Numbered from the stretch's first letter, positions 19,293 through 27,903 are shown. The stretch: DNA of 64,000 bases from CAYFZR01 sp046760505 [NCBI: Candidatus Hydrothermarchaeota archaeon] (GCA_046760505.1 JBHIEG010000002.1:43030-107029), one strand, 5' to 3'. A program made the numbers and translations. The notes: generated by a model not told the origin, from the letters alone.

Positions 19293-19955
19293 CTATTTTT
19301 TCATCTTCCTTGATATGAAGAATGCTCCGATTATCACTAAGAATACAACTAACATTATTCCAACGTAGTTGGTTGGAAAGTTACCTGTATTTTCATCTCT
19401 TTCATACGTAAACTCGATCCTCGGATCCACCAGTTCATAGTACCATATCTCATTGTCTGTTCTAAAGTCATAATCTGGAGAAACAGAAAGAATTTTCACA
19501 TTCTTGGGGAAAATATAAATTCTTTTAGTCTGAAGGTAGTATCCCTGTCTAATGCCGCTTTCCAGCCTTCCACTTCCGAACAAAACGTATTTTTCATCTT
19601 CCTTTCTCACGTAGTTCTCTAGGTTATACCAAACTTCCGCTATGTATTCTCTATTTCCAGGAGAAATGTCAGCGGTAAACTTCATGGTAAAATTTTTTAC
19701 AATGACCCCCCTCTTGCTCCAAGCATCCTTCAAATCTTTTAGAGACTTTCCGCTGTTATATTCGTTTTTCATTTTTTCTAGCTTTCTATAAGCATCGGGC
19801 TCGGATGGAGGAGTATCTGGTATGATAGAGAATTTTCCGTAATACGAGACAATTCCATTCTCATGGATCGTATAAGTCCCCGAATACTCGTACAGTAATT
19901 TAGATGTGGTCGGTATGGCAGATAATGCTAAAAAGATGAGGAGTAATCTTTTCAT
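19293..19955 (-). CDS. Hypothetical secreted protein with C-terminal membrane anchor
   Basis: A 220-residue protein with a signal peptide (MKRLLLIFLALSAIPTTS), a beta-rich exterior domain of about 165 residues and a C-terminal membrane helix (GIMLVVFLVIIGAFFISRKMKK). The outer domain is rich in aromatic residues. I do not recognise the family. It probably stays tethered on the outer face of the membrane. Confidence 0.65.
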   Translation of the reverse strand: MKRLLLIFLALSAIPTTSKLLYEYSGTYTIHENGIVSYYGKFSIIPDTPPSEPDAYRKLEKMKNEYNSGKSLKDLKDAWSKRGVIVKNFTMKFTADISPGNREYIAEVWYNLENYVRKEDEKYVLFGSGRLESGIRQGYYLQTKRIYIFPKNVKILSVSPDYDFRTDNEIWYYELVDPRIEFTYERDENTGNFPTNYVGIMLVVFLVIIGAFFISRKMKK

Positions 19956-20016
19956 GTGACCATAACTATTACTGCATATTTAAAAGCATTTTGGTATCAG
20001 ATATAAAAACTCAACT

Positions 20017-20286
20017 TTAATCCATTGGCTTGAGTCCGGTTAATCTGTTCCTTATTATTGCGAGTTCATCTGTTGTTAAAGAAAAGTCTGAGCGCAACAT
20101 AAAGAACTTGTTTTCAATATAACTTACATGGTTCCATAACAATAAGTTTAGAAATAGGCTCAAACCAGCTACCAGAATTAACTCCAGGCGGATGAATAGG
20201 TTATCCTCAATCGGGATGATTCTTAATTTCTGCAGTACAATAAAAAAGACAGATAAGATCACGATGAAGGGTAACTTTGCTCTCAT
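20017..20286 (-). CDS. Hypothetical small membrane protein
   Basis: An 89-residue protein with two membrane segments in its first 50 residues (FIVILSVFFIVLQKL and LELILVAGLSLFLNLLLW) and a polar tail of about 35 residues. No family recognised. The ATG at 20286 follows GGTTGAT, a plausible ribosome site; a TTG two codons upstream is less likely. Confidence 0.5.
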   Translation of the reverse strand: MRAKLPFIVILSVFFIVLQKLRIIPIEDNLFIRLELILVAGLSLFLNLLLWNHVSYIENKFFMLRSDFSLTTDELAIIRNRLTGLKPMD

Positions 20287-20363
20287 AATCAACCATATTA
20301 ATCTAACTTTAATTATCGTTTTTGCTCAACTTCTGAATACAAAAAAATAACTGGATTTTTTTA

Positions 20364-21065
20364 TCAAATGCGTATCCGTTCAGCTTTCTTTAGGGCACTT
20401 ACGGTAAGCTTGTGGTATCCAAAAACAGGCTTAATTATTATATCAGCTGCATTTATCCTCTCAAGGTTCATGTCACCTAAAACATCCACTACAACGTGTC
20501 TTAATCCTTCTTCGCAGTAGCCTATTAAAACTGGCGTCCTTGCGTCGAGCATCTCTTCGTACCTCTTCTCCAGTGTATTGTATTCCACCGATGAGTCATG
20601 ATGGACTACTCTCACGTTCAAGCCATCTTCTATTGATGCGGGGCGTATTTCTATGTATCCATCTTTAAATCTTTCCTTAACCCTGTTTTTTATAGTGAAA
20701 TATTCGTCTTCTCTAAGTTCCTTCCTATTTTCAAGCAAAAGTCTCCAAACATCTCCTCCCGCTCTGCCATCTCCACTTCCAAGGACTACTGATGGAGAGA
20801 ATCCATCTCTTACTGCATCTCTATGGGAGGGTCTCGAGGGGTCGAACGATGAGATTCCTCTGATATCACAGTACATGTTTAAAATTCGAAGGGTACCCAA
20901 AATATGCTCTACAAGATACGCCGCTTTTTTGTTCTCCCTCAAATCCACCCTTTCATATGCTTTTATGACCTTGCTTACGGATGGAACTATTCCGTTCAGG
21001 TATATTTCATTTGAGGGTTTAACCTCCAGAGTTTGGGTGGATATTGTTCCGCTAACTGTAAACAT
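20364..21065 (-). CDS. LpxC-like zinc deacetylase homologue
   Basis: A 233-residue protein that looks like a compact relative of LpxC, the zinc deacetylase of bacterial lipid A synthesis. YLVEHILGTL (E53, H54) matches the LpxC TVEHLLSAL motif with its general base and zinc His. EGLRHVVVDVLGDM (H190, D194) matches the HK-LD-IGDL motif, and FGYHKL (H218) falls 24 residues after D194, against 23 between D242 and H265 in E. coli LpxC. ARTPVL sits where LpxC has the RTFGF motif. All zinc ligands are thus kept. Archaea lack lipid A, so another N-acetyl sugar substrate is likely. The ATG is about 25 bases from a shared divergent TATA box. Confidence 0.65.
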   Translation of the reverse strand: MFTVSGTISTQTLEVKPSNEIYLNGIVPSVSKVIKAYERVDLRENKKAAYLVEHILGTLRILNMYCDIRGISSFDPSRPSHRDAVRDGFSPSVVLGSGDGRAGGDVWRLLLENRKELREDEYFTIKNRVKERFKDGYIEIRPASIEDGLNVRVVHHDSSVEYNTLEKRYEEMLDARTPVLIGYCEEGLRHVVVDVLGDMNLERINAADIIIKPVFGYHKLTVSALKKAERIRI

Positions 21066-21083
21066 CTTTAATTCCCGGGATTA

Positions 21084-21095
21084 AACTTTTATATA
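21084..21095. promoter_or_regulatory. Divergent TATA region, LpxC-like / nurA
   Basis: CTTTTATATAAT reads as a TATA box in both directions. Its centre is about 25 bases from the minus-strand ATG at 21065 and 33 bases from the plus-strand ATG at 21123, so both messages are probably leaderless or nearly so. Confidence 0.55.
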
Positions 21096-21122
21096 ATGTT
21101 TTATAAACTTTCTTCGAGAAAT

Positions 21123-22148
21123 ATGAATCCTCAGGTAATTCAAGAGATAGTTAAAAGTTTAAGAGATATAGAGGAGAAAAGGAGGCGTATCGGCGAAAAA
21201 ATCCGATCTCTGAAAAACGACTTATCCAAATCTTTGATATTAAAGGTAAACCCGCATCCTCTAGACCGCTTAACCGTCTTGGGAGTTGATGGGTCTATTG
21301 TTTCTCACGAGTATCATGATCTCCTGCTAATTATGGTCAGGAGTATAGCGGTTTTTTTCTCTTTCGAAGACAACACGCTGTCAGAATGCTTCTATTACCC
21401 CAATTCCACTCCAGAAATCGAAGTATGTCCGATATACGGTTTTCAATCGGATGAGATAAAGAGTATATCTTCCCAAAGGAGGTTGGAATCTGAGGTTAAA
21501 ATGGCAATTGAAGCAATAGATGAATTCAAACCTGATATAATTTTACTTGATGGGTCTATAGTGCCTCAAATATCCGATAAGCCAAAGAAAAAATTAATAA
21601 GGCTGTATGAGAAATTATATGCAAGGTGTATGGATGATGGCCTGTCCTTGGCTGGTGTAATCGAGGACAGCAGGGGTACGAGGTTCGTAAATATGTTGCT
21701 GAACGAAATCATGCCAAATAAATTCAAAGACAAAGAAGAGTTCTTTCAAAAATCAAATGACACCAACATATTGAACCATGTCCTCGATGCCGGAGAAAGG
21801 ACATTCGGTTTTCCGTATTCTGATGCTCCAGGAGATCACCCGGTTTTGAAGGAATTTGATCCTGAATACGCAGGAAAAATTTACTCATTTTACATGAAAA
21901 CAGTGGATTTTGATAGACCCCTCAGAGTAGAATACTTAAGACATGATAACGATGATTTCATAGCAGGAACAGTGTTCTCATTATCTATGTTTCATTCGGA
22001 CTATGGCTTTCCCAGTATTTTAATAGAAGCCGATGAAAGAGTCAGAATCTCAAGGAAAGATCTAGACCACCTTTACAGAGTTCTCATAGAAGAACTCGGA
22101 GACATATCTTCAATTATGCGTATGAGGAGGGAAAGAAGACCATTTTAA
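21123..22148 (+). CDS. nurA: NurA 5'-3' nuclease
   Basis: A 341-residue nuclease that works with the HerA motor to resect DNA ends in archaeal recombination repair. The RNase-H-like core shows the metal Asp in VLGVDGSIV (D56) and a second motif, ILLDGSIVP, near residue 150. An N-terminal coiled coil (RDIEEKRRRIGEKIRSLKNDL) is normal. I chose the ATG at 21123 over 21096 because the earlier one lies beside the TATA box. It is followed ten bases later by herA. mre11 and rad50, often neighbours in archaea, are absent here. Confidence 0.85.
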   Translation: MNPQVIQEIVKSLRDIEEKRRRIGEKIRSLKNDLSKSLILKVNPHPLDRLTVLGVDGSIVSHEYHDLLLIMVRSIAVFFSFEDNTLSECFYYPNSTPEIEVCPIYGFQSDEIKSISSQRRLESEVKMAIEAIDEFKPDIILLDGSIVPQISDKPKKKLIRLYEKLYARCMDDGLSLAGVIEDSRGTRFVNMLLNEIMPNKFKDKEEFFQKSNDTNILNHVLDAGERTFGFPYSDAPGDHPVLKEFDPEYAGKIYSFYMKTVDFDRPLRVEYLRHDNDDFIAGTVFSLSMFHSDYGFPSILIEADERVRISRKDLDHLYRVLIEELGDISSIMRMRRERRPF

Positions 22149-22158
22149 AGGTGATTGA

Positions 22159-23667
22159 ATGAAAGAGATAGGAACCGTAATATCTGAACCAAGCCCTTCT
22201 CCAAGCGAATTCGCTTTTGTATTAAACGTTGATGGTTTGGCAGTAAGAAAGGGAAATTTTGTACAGTTAGAAACAGAAGAAGGAACAATGATAGCAAATG
22301 TGAAGGATTTATACAAATCTAACCGATATTTTGAGAAAGCAGAGACGGTGAGAGAATATGAAAGAAGTGGAAGGCCTTTAAGCAGCATATTCCCCGCACC
22401 CCGATGGGAGATAACGGTCGGAATCGCTAGACCACTTGGAGTTTTTTCATCCGAGACTTTGAATCGAGCAACCTATCCTCCATCCACAGGTACAAAGGTG
22501 TATCTAGCAGATGAAGGTTTGCTTTCCAAATTTTTGGGAAGTGAGGAGAATGGTATTAATGTAGGGACCTTAAGGTTTCATGATCTTCCAATAAAATTGA
22601 ATATGACTCGATTGTTTCAAAAACACCTTGCCATACTGGCTATGAGCGGAGCAGGGAAATCTTATCTTGTTTCTGTACTTTTAGAAGAGTTACTGAGCAG
22701 GAAAGAGGGGGGAAGGCTCGGCGTAATAATATTTGATGTTCACGGTGAGTATACGGGATTTTCAACAATCCCTCCTCAAGGGTATGTTGATTACAGCGGG
22801 AGTGTCAATGTATTTTCTGGGGAAGATATAAGTATTGGCGTCCCTAATTTAAGTGCAGGTGATTTCTCCAAGTTATTGCCCAATATAACACCCGTTCAAA
22901 AAAGAGAATTGAGCAGGATTTTGAACAACCTCAAAATGACCTTTGACTCATATTCACTAGAAGATATTGTCGAATTTATTCAAAAAGATCCTGACATGAA
23001 CAAAAAAACAAAAGAGGCGATGATAAGCTGGCTTATTGGACTGGATGACCTGGGTCTATTTGGAAAATACGATTATCCTTCTCTTAAAAAAATAGTCGAG
23101 CCAAGAAGGGCAACGATTTTCGACCTAAGCGATATAATCGATATGCAAAGGAAACAAATAATAGTTGCTCACATAGCGAGAAGACTCTTCAATCTAAGAA
23201 GATCTGGAGAAATTTGTCCATTTCTCATTGTTTTAGAGGAGGCACACCAGTTTATACCAGAAGGAGAAAGAGTTGCAAGAATAACAAGGGAAATATTTGA
23301 AACCATTGCAAGGGAAGGAAGAAAATTCTATGCTTCCCTTTGCTTGGTAAGCCAGCGACCAATAAAACTCTCAACAACGGTTCTCTCTCAGTGTAACACC
23401 CATATAATTCTAAGGGTGACAAATCCCTACGATCTCGACCATATAGGAAGGTCATCAGAGGGAATCACTCGAGATGTTCTGGACCAGATATCTACCCTTA
23501 GAGTCGGCGAGGCTCTGATTGTTGGAGAAGCTATAAATCAACCGATATTTGTAAAGGTAAGAGAGAGAACTTCACAGCCACCGTTGCACAGTCTAAGTCT
23601 TGAAGAGGCGTGCATACTCTATGAAAATAAAGAAAAAGAAGAGCTAGAAGATTCTGACATATACTGA
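22159..23667 (+). CDS. herA: HerA-type DNA translocase
   Basis: A 502-residue FtsK/HerA ATPase. The N-terminal HAS-barrel (1-90) is followed by Walker A (AMSGAGKSYL, about 161-170), Walker B (LIVLEEAHQF, about 355) and the arginine-finger/sensor region AREGRKFYASLCLVSQRP. It forms hexameric rings that pump DNA to NurA. AGGTGATTG upstream gives a standard start. Direct adjacency to nurA makes this the repair-type HerA of the two copies in the window. Confidence 0.92.
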   Translation: MKEIGTVISEPSPSPSEFAFVLNVDGLAVRKGNFVQLETEEGTMIANVKDLYKSNRYFEKAETVREYERSGRPLSSIFPAPRWEITVGIARPLGVFSSETLNRATYPPSTGTKVYLADEGLLSKFLGSEENGINVGTLRFHDLPIKLNMTRLFQKHLAILAMSGAGKSYLVSVLLEELLSRKEGGRLGVIIFDVHGEYTGFSTIPPQGYVDYSGSVNVFSGEDISIGVPNLSAGDFSKLLPNITPVQKRELSRILNNLKMTFDSYSLEDIVEFIQKDPDMNKKTKEAMISWLIGLDDLGLFGKYDYPSLKKIVEPRRATIFDLSDIIDMQRKQIIVAHIARRLFNLRRSGEICPFLIVLEEAHQFIPEGERVARITREIFETIAREGRKFYASLCLVSQRPIKLSTTVLSQCNTHIILRVTNPYDLDHIGRSSEGITRDVLDQISTLRVGEALIVGEAINQPIFVKVRERTSQPPLHSLSLEEACILYENKEKEELEDSDIY

Positions 23668-23710
23668 AAACATGCAATTTTTGACATGAATACGAAAATT
23701 TGTATACGAC

Positions 23711-23722
23711 AAATATATATAC
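23711..23722 (+). promoter_or_regulatory. TATA box of the gene at 23745
   Basis: AAATATATATAC, centred 28 bases before an ATG that has no ribosome-binding site. A leaderless message is likely. Confidence 0.6.
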
Positions 23723-23744
23723 ATCCTTATAGTTTTATTTATAC

Positions 23745-24038
23745 ATGGCAACATCGACATATGACGTATTAACAGACGTGAGCCAGATAAGGCCAAAGTA
23801 CCTTGCATCCTCAAATATATCTGAGCTATATACAGATGGAAAGAACACCCTCATACTGCTTAACAATGGAGAAAAACTTATCAGACCATTCAAATTTGGC
23901 ATAACTCATTTAGAAAGGAATTTTAATATTAAAATAACCGGTAAGCCAAAAACCGTGATAAAATACTCTGAAAACATAACCTTCAAAATAATTCACACGA
24001 TGGGCAAAATACTTGTGAAGATTTTAAGAAAAGGCTAG
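23745..24038 (+). CDS. Hypothetical protein, 97 residues
   Basis: Not recognised. The protein is small, basic towards the end (KILVKILRKG), probably beta-rich, with no cysteines or membrane segment. The strong TATA box and leaderless start suggest it is a real, separately transcribed gene. It ends one base before the convergent zinc-ribbon gene. Confidence 0.55.
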   Translation: MATSTYDVLTDVSQIRPKYLASSNISELYTDGKNTLILLNNGEKLIRPFKFGITHLERNFNIKITGKPKTVIKYSENITFKIIHTMGKILVKILRKG

Positions 24039-24242
24039 CTACAATCTGAATTTTGCTCCACACTTTTGACATCTAAAGGTAATTCCTTCGTAGTGAGATA
24101 TATCTCCCACCACCACGCAACAGTTATCTTTACACTCAGGACATAGGATTCTTTTTTCGTTTGAAGCATGGGTCGCTAAACAAATTGCCCTTTTTAGAGC
24201 GGAATCGTAAAGACATATCTCTTCTTCATTTGTATCAGGCAT
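24039..24242 (-). CDS. Small zinc-ribbon protein
   Basis: A 67-residue protein. Two CxxC knuckles, CPEC and CQKC, are separated by about 20 residues and form a zinc ribbon in the C-terminal half. The N-terminal half is helical with further cysteines. Function unknown; such ribbons commonly bind nucleic acid or proteins. The ATG at 24242 follows GAGGG; a GTG one codon earlier is possible. Confidence 0.6.
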   Translation of the reverse strand: MPDTNEEEICLYDSALKRAICLATHASNEKRILCPECKDNCCVVVGDISHYEGITFRCQKCGAKFRL

Positions 24243-24312
24243 CACAAACCCTCAATTATTTACCTACCACTCTTTTATTTTATTTAATATAAACTTTGTC
24301 TTTTAAAAAAAA

Positions 24313-24726
24313 TTAATCAACCCAGTACTCCTTAGATTCTGTGTATTCTTTCTTCCATATGGGTGCTTCTTCCTTTAGACGATCTATCATTTCTCTGACT
24401 GATTTAAAGCATTCTTCTCTGTGCCTAGAGGCTACAACGATATATATAATGTCTTCGCCGGGATATAATTCCCCTATTTTATGTGCTACTCTTATATCCA
24501 ATATGCCGTATTTTTCCATCAATTCTTCGATAATCTCATCCAACTTGGATTCAGCCAATTCCCTGTAACTGTCGAATTCTAACTTCATTACTCTTTCATT
24601 TTCAGATAATCCCCTCACCACACCAATGAAACAGCAAATCGCTCCGCATTCATTTTTGTTCTTTTTAATATCCTCAATTAATTCGCTTATCCCGGGAACT
24701 TCTTCGTCGACAATAACTCTCCTCAT
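24313..24726 (-). CDS. moaE: Molybdopterin synthase catalytic subunit MoaE
   Basis: A 137-residue subunit that moves sulfur from MoaD onto precursor Z to make molybdopterin. Visible motifs are ICCFIGVVRG, the AHKIGEL loop, VASRHREECF and the catalytic lysine region APIWKKEY. Length is normal. The ATG overlaps the last codons of moaD, so the two subunits are co-translated. This implies a molybdenum or tungsten enzyme elsewhere in the genome; none is in the window. Confidence 0.92.
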   Translation of the reverse strand: MRRVIVDEEVPGISELIEDIKKNKNECGAICCFIGVVRGLSENERVMKLEFDSYRELAESKLDEIIEELMEKYGILDIRVAHKIGELYPGEDIIYIVVASRHREECFKSVREMIDRLKEEAPIWKKEYTESKEYWVD

Positions 24727-24998
24727 AAAAAGCCACCAGAAACAGGGGGAAATATTGCAATTTCATCGTTTTCCCCTATTTTTTTATCTATTTCATCTAT
24801 TTTTACTATTTTGCTGTTCAACAGTATGGTAACGTAATCCCTGAGATTTCCCCTCTCGTCAAATATGAGTTTTCTCATTTCGTCTCCGTACTGATCTGCG
24901 ATTTCATTTAAAATCTCTTTTATGGTGCCTCCTTTAATATTTTCTTCTCTTTTTTTAGTTTTCTCTTTGAACACTGCAAAATATTTTACCTTAGGCAT
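24723..24998 (-). CDS. moaD: MoaD-like sulfur carrier with residues after Gly-Gly
   Basis: A 91-residue beta-grasp protein (MPKVKYFAVFKEKT at the start, NDEIAIFPPVSGG near the end). Standard MoaD ends in Gly-Gly, whose C-terminus becomes a thiocarboxylate. Here the reading frame continues with Phe-Leu before the stop, so the end is GGFL. The overlap with moaE starts inside those codons. The protein may need trimming by a protease, or the overlap may have altered a canonical end. It is still most likely the partner of the MoaE encoded downstream. Confidence 0.82.
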   Translation of the reverse strand: MPKVKYFAVFKEKTKKREENIKGGTIKEILNEIADQYGDEMRKLIFDERGNLRDYVTILLNSKIVKIDEIDKKIGENDEIAIFPPVSGGFL

Positions 24999-25082
24999 AT
25001 TTCCACCTTAGGGTCTTAACTCCACTTATATAATTTATCCTCGTAACCGCATCGTGAAGGTTATTTGATATAATTATTTAAA

Positions 25083-25096
25083 TATAACTAGTTATA
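25083..25096. promoter_or_regulatory. Perfect palindrome ahead of the TrmB-type regulator
   Basis: TATAACTAGTTATA, a 14-base perfect palindrome 28 bases before the regulator ATG. It overlaps the expected TATA position, so it is a good candidate operator for autoregulation. Confidence 0.45.
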
Positions 25097-25123
25097 ATTT
25101 TATTTACAACAGAGGGATTTCAT

Positions 25124-25939
25124 ATGTATGTCAGGAAGGAAATATACGAGGCACTGCAAACATTAGGCTTGAATGAACATGAGGTAAACACATACATAGC
25201 ACTTGTAGCGGGAGGATCACTTACCGCAAGCGAGATAAGCGATGCTACGGAAATAGTGAGACCTAGAGTTTACGGAATACTTGAAGATCTGGAGAAAAAA
25301 GGGCTTGTAAATATTCAGCATAGCAGACCAATGAGATTTAGAGCTGTTTCACCAGAAGAGGCGATCAAAAACCTTAGATCTATCATTGAAAGAGAATATG
25401 CATGCAAAATGTCAGAACTCAAAAAGATAGAGGAGAACATGCTATATGAATTAAAAGGGTTATTCAACAAAAGTTTAGAATTGACAAGACCTGAGGATAT
25501 ATTTTGGACACTAACCGGGAGAAAAAACATATATCACAAACTTGATGAATCCATTAGAAATTCCAAGGAGAGAATTATACTTATAAGCAGAGGCGATGGA
25601 ATAAACAGGTGCGTAAAATATCTATATGATCCGCTAGAGCAGGCGAGGAAAAACGGCGTATTAATCAAAAACATAGTTCCTATAAAGAAAGAAAACCTTA
25701 ATGATATCATGAAACTCTCTAAAATCATGGAAATAAGACATATAGATAATGTTTATGCAAAATTCTGGGTTTTTGACGACAAAGACGTTATGATATTTAC
25801 CGACATCGAGAGCAAGCCTGGTTTTGATATCGGCGTTTGGACCAAGCATAAAAATGTCGCAGCCATGTTCGATTTCTTTTTTGATTGTGCATGGAGAGGT
25901 TCAAAGTCTTTGGAAGAAAGAGTGGCTGAACTGAAATAA
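25124..25939 (+). CDS. TrmB-family transcriptional regulator
   Basis: A 271-residue regulator. Residues 1-80 form a winged helix (LGLNEHEVNTYIALVAGG, RPRVYGILEDLEKKGLV) of the TrmB type. A helical linker follows, and the C-terminal half resembles the PLD-like domain seen in many TrmB relatives (RIILISRGDGI and AKFWVFDDKDVMIFTDIES). Family members sense sugars or other small molecules, but the ligand here is unknown. A 14-base palindrome lies in its promoter. Possible targets are itself, the divergent moaD-moaE genes or the signal peptidase gene that follows. Confidence 0.85.
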   Translation: MYVRKEIYEALQTLGLNEHEVNTYIALVAGGSLTASEISDATEIVRPRVYGILEDLEKKGLVNIQHSRPMRFRAVSPEEAIKNLRSIIEREYACKMSELKKIEENMLYELKGLFNKSLELTRPEDIFWTLTGRKNIYHKLDESIRNSKERIILISRGDGINRCVKYLYDPLEQARKNGVLIKNIVPIKKENLNDIMKLSKIMEIRHIDNVYAKFWVFDDKDVMIFTDIESKPGFDIGVWTKHKNVAAMFDFFFDCAWRGSKSLEERVAELK

Positions 25940-26026
25940 TCTCGGGATTTCATTTATTAACTTTTATTTCTCACTTCATAAAAGTTTATTAAGGAAAAAG
26001 ATTCATTCCCCATATAAGGTGATTGG

Positions 26027-26902
26027 ATGAAATACGCTCCACACATATTTTTCATTTTAATTATTTCTTTCACATCTGTTGCCTTTTCACAGTCCATAAG
26101 TGTGAGTTCAAGTTACCCTGATTTCATAGCTCAGGGTGACAAAGGTGTAGTCCTTTTAACCATTAAAAACGATTTTGATAAACCCAGAGAAGTATCTATT
26201 TTCATTCATACATCTGCTTTTGATGTAATCGGGCACAATCCGGTTAATTTTACGATCCTCCCTATGACAACGAAGAGCGTTCCATTCGTTCTAACACCAG
26301 TAAAAGAGCCTGGTTACTACAAGGTAGACGTCATAATTAGCGTAGACAATAAGATAAAGGGACAAGAATTCTACATAGAAATAAGGAAACCGATGATGGT
26401 AATCAATTTTCCAAGAATTGCCATTTTCATACTGTTTATTTTTGCCTTCTATCTTGTACTTGCTTTTTTAAGGGGAGAATCATTAAGAAAAGAGTTCAAC
26501 GAACTCGTTAAGTCTCTTGTTTTTGCATTGGCCCTTTATTTTGTATTAAGCAGTTTATTAACTTATGCTTTTAATTCAGATACACCCATAGTCGCTGTTG
26601 CGTCAGATAGCATGGTTCCGACATTAAATAGGGGGGACGTTTTGTTTGTAAAGGGAGGAGAAGACATAAATGAAGGAGATATTATAGTTTACAGAAGTCC
26701 GGTTGGAAACATACCGATTATCCATAGGGTTATAAAAGTTAAAGACAACCAGACATATATAACTAAAGGAGATGCGAATCCAGCACCAGATCCATGGGAG
26801 GTAAAGAAAAGTTGGGTAACCGGCAAGGTAATTATGATAGATCATAGACCCCTTCTCATTCCATGGATCGGTAAGTTGCGTTTGATCCTCTCTGGCTTGT
26901 GA
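26027..26902 (+). CDS. Signal peptidase I fused to an N-terminal Ig-like outer domain
   Basis: A 291-residue membrane protease with an unusual layout. Residues 1-21 form a signal peptide. About 22-120 make a beta-sandwich domain like those of archaeal cell-surface proteins (GVVLLTIKNDFDKPREVSIFI, PGYYKVDVIISVD). Two membrane helices follow (about 130-148 and 163-182), then the S26 peptidase domain with catalytic Ser in SDSM (S195), the archaeal catalytic His in IIHRVI (H233) and Asp in TKGD (D249). All three residues are present, so it is probably active. The outer domain might recruit substrates. It starts after AGGTGATTGG. Confidence 0.85.
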   Translation: MKYAPHIFFILIISFTSVAFSQSISVSSSYPDFIAQGDKGVVLLTIKNDFDKPREVSIFIHTSAFDVIGHNPVNFTILPMTTKSVPFVLTPVKEPGYYKVDVIISVDNKIKGQEFYIEIRKPMMVINFPRIAIFILFIFAFYLVLAFLRGESLRKEFNELVKSLVFALALYFVLSSLLTYAFNSDTPIVAVASDSMVPTLNRGDVLFVKGGEDINEGDIIVYRSPVGNIPIIHRVIKVKDNQTYITKGDANPAPDPWEVKKSWVTGKVIMIDHRPLLIPWIGKLRLILSGL

Positions 26903-26903
26903 G

Positions 26904-27248
26904 GTGATTAAAATAGAACTGATAAAAATACCGAAGACAAGATGTATCGTATGTAGTCAGATGCATAAAAGAAAAAAAATAGAATTTGAGGAATTACACT
27001 GGGACATCGTAAGCGGCGCATTTTCTGAAGAACAAATATACTTCTGCCCTGCTCATATCGATGAATTCGTGGATTGGATAATAAAAAATCCCAAGATGCT
27101 TGAGAAAAAAATTCCTGCAAGCGGATTAATGATCAATGCCGAAATAGCAACTCCAATTGATGTATTGGGATTATTAAAAAAGAGAATAAATGAAAAAATC
27201 GAGTTCTATAAAAAAATAGATGAAAAACTGGAGTTCTTGAACAAATAA
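26904..27248 (+). CDS. Hypothetical protein with a CxxC...CxxH site
   Basis: A 114-residue protein not recognised. C14 and C17 (RCIVC) with CPAH about 30 residues later could bind one zinc. The C-terminal third is a charged coiled-coil-like helix. The GTG at 26904 lies inside the sequence GAGGTGA that looks like the ribosome site itself; an ATA four codons in, with ideal spacing, may be the true start. It is 1 base from the signal peptidase gene and probably co-transcribed. Confidence 0.6.
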   Translation: MIKIELIKIPKTRCIVCSQMHKRKKIEFEELHWDIVSGAFSEEQIYFCPAHIDEFVDWIIKNPKMLEKKIPASGLMINAEIATPIDVLGLLKKRINEKIEFYKKIDEKLEFLNK

Positions 27249-27318
27249 AGTATTTCCCATCAGGGAAAAATCAAAGCAATTTCGCGGGATGATTGATAGA
27301 TAAAGGAGGCTTCACTGT

Positions 27319-27903
27319 TTATTTTAAGTTTCTTATTCTAAATAAATCCGGATAAAATAAAAAAATCATGCCCAGAGAGATTAAGATTAGAGATATCCAA
27401 AATAGTTTAAGATGTATCCTAGATGAGAGAATTATGAAATCAAATATGAAAAGAATTATCCCCAAATGCAATAGACCAGAGCCAAGCTGTAGGGTAAACC
27501 CGATCTTCTTAAAAAATAGTTTCTTTCTTTGAATCAATGCAATTATCAAATACAATTGAATCGTCAATAAAACAATAAAAAGGAATGCAAGAGCGAATTT
27601 TAAATCGTAAATGGAAATAAATAAGGTTGATACTAAAATTAATGAGATTATTCTGATAATTTTCTCGTAAAAAATTCTTTTTGGAATGCAAATTCCCAAA
27701 AGGATGACTATGACCAGTATAAAGGGTAAAGATAACTTGGTCAGATGCTGAACGTAATTATCATATAACGGAGTCTGTTCCCAGTTCACAAACCTCAAAC
27801 TGTATGTATGCCCTAGGATAACACCGTAGAAAAAGACAATTCCCAGTAAGAATAGTACACAAAACGTAATCTCTTCTAGGCTTTCATGGATTCTTTTATG
27901 CAT
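27319..27903 (-). CDS. CcmF C-terminal half-like membrane protein
   Basis: A 194-residue protein with six membrane segments. LQLGSGLLHLGIILFIF near residue 140 resembles the second-half CcmF motif in which a histidine binds heme. It follows, with an 8-base overlap, a protein that matches the first half of CcmF. I therefore read the pair as a CcmF split into two chains, as is known in some archaea and plant mitochondria. On its own the similarity is weak; the call rests on gene order and the His motif. Confidence 0.55.
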   Translation of the reverse strand: MHKRIHESLEEITFCVLFLLGIVFFYGVILGHTYSLRFVNWEQTPLYDNYVQHLTKLSLPFILVIVILLGICIPKRIFYEKIIRIISLILVSTLFISIYDLKFALAFLFIVLLTIQLYLIIALIQRKKLFFKKIGFTLQLGSGLLHLGIILFIFDFIILSSRIHLKLFWISLILISLGMIFLFYPDLFRIRNLK

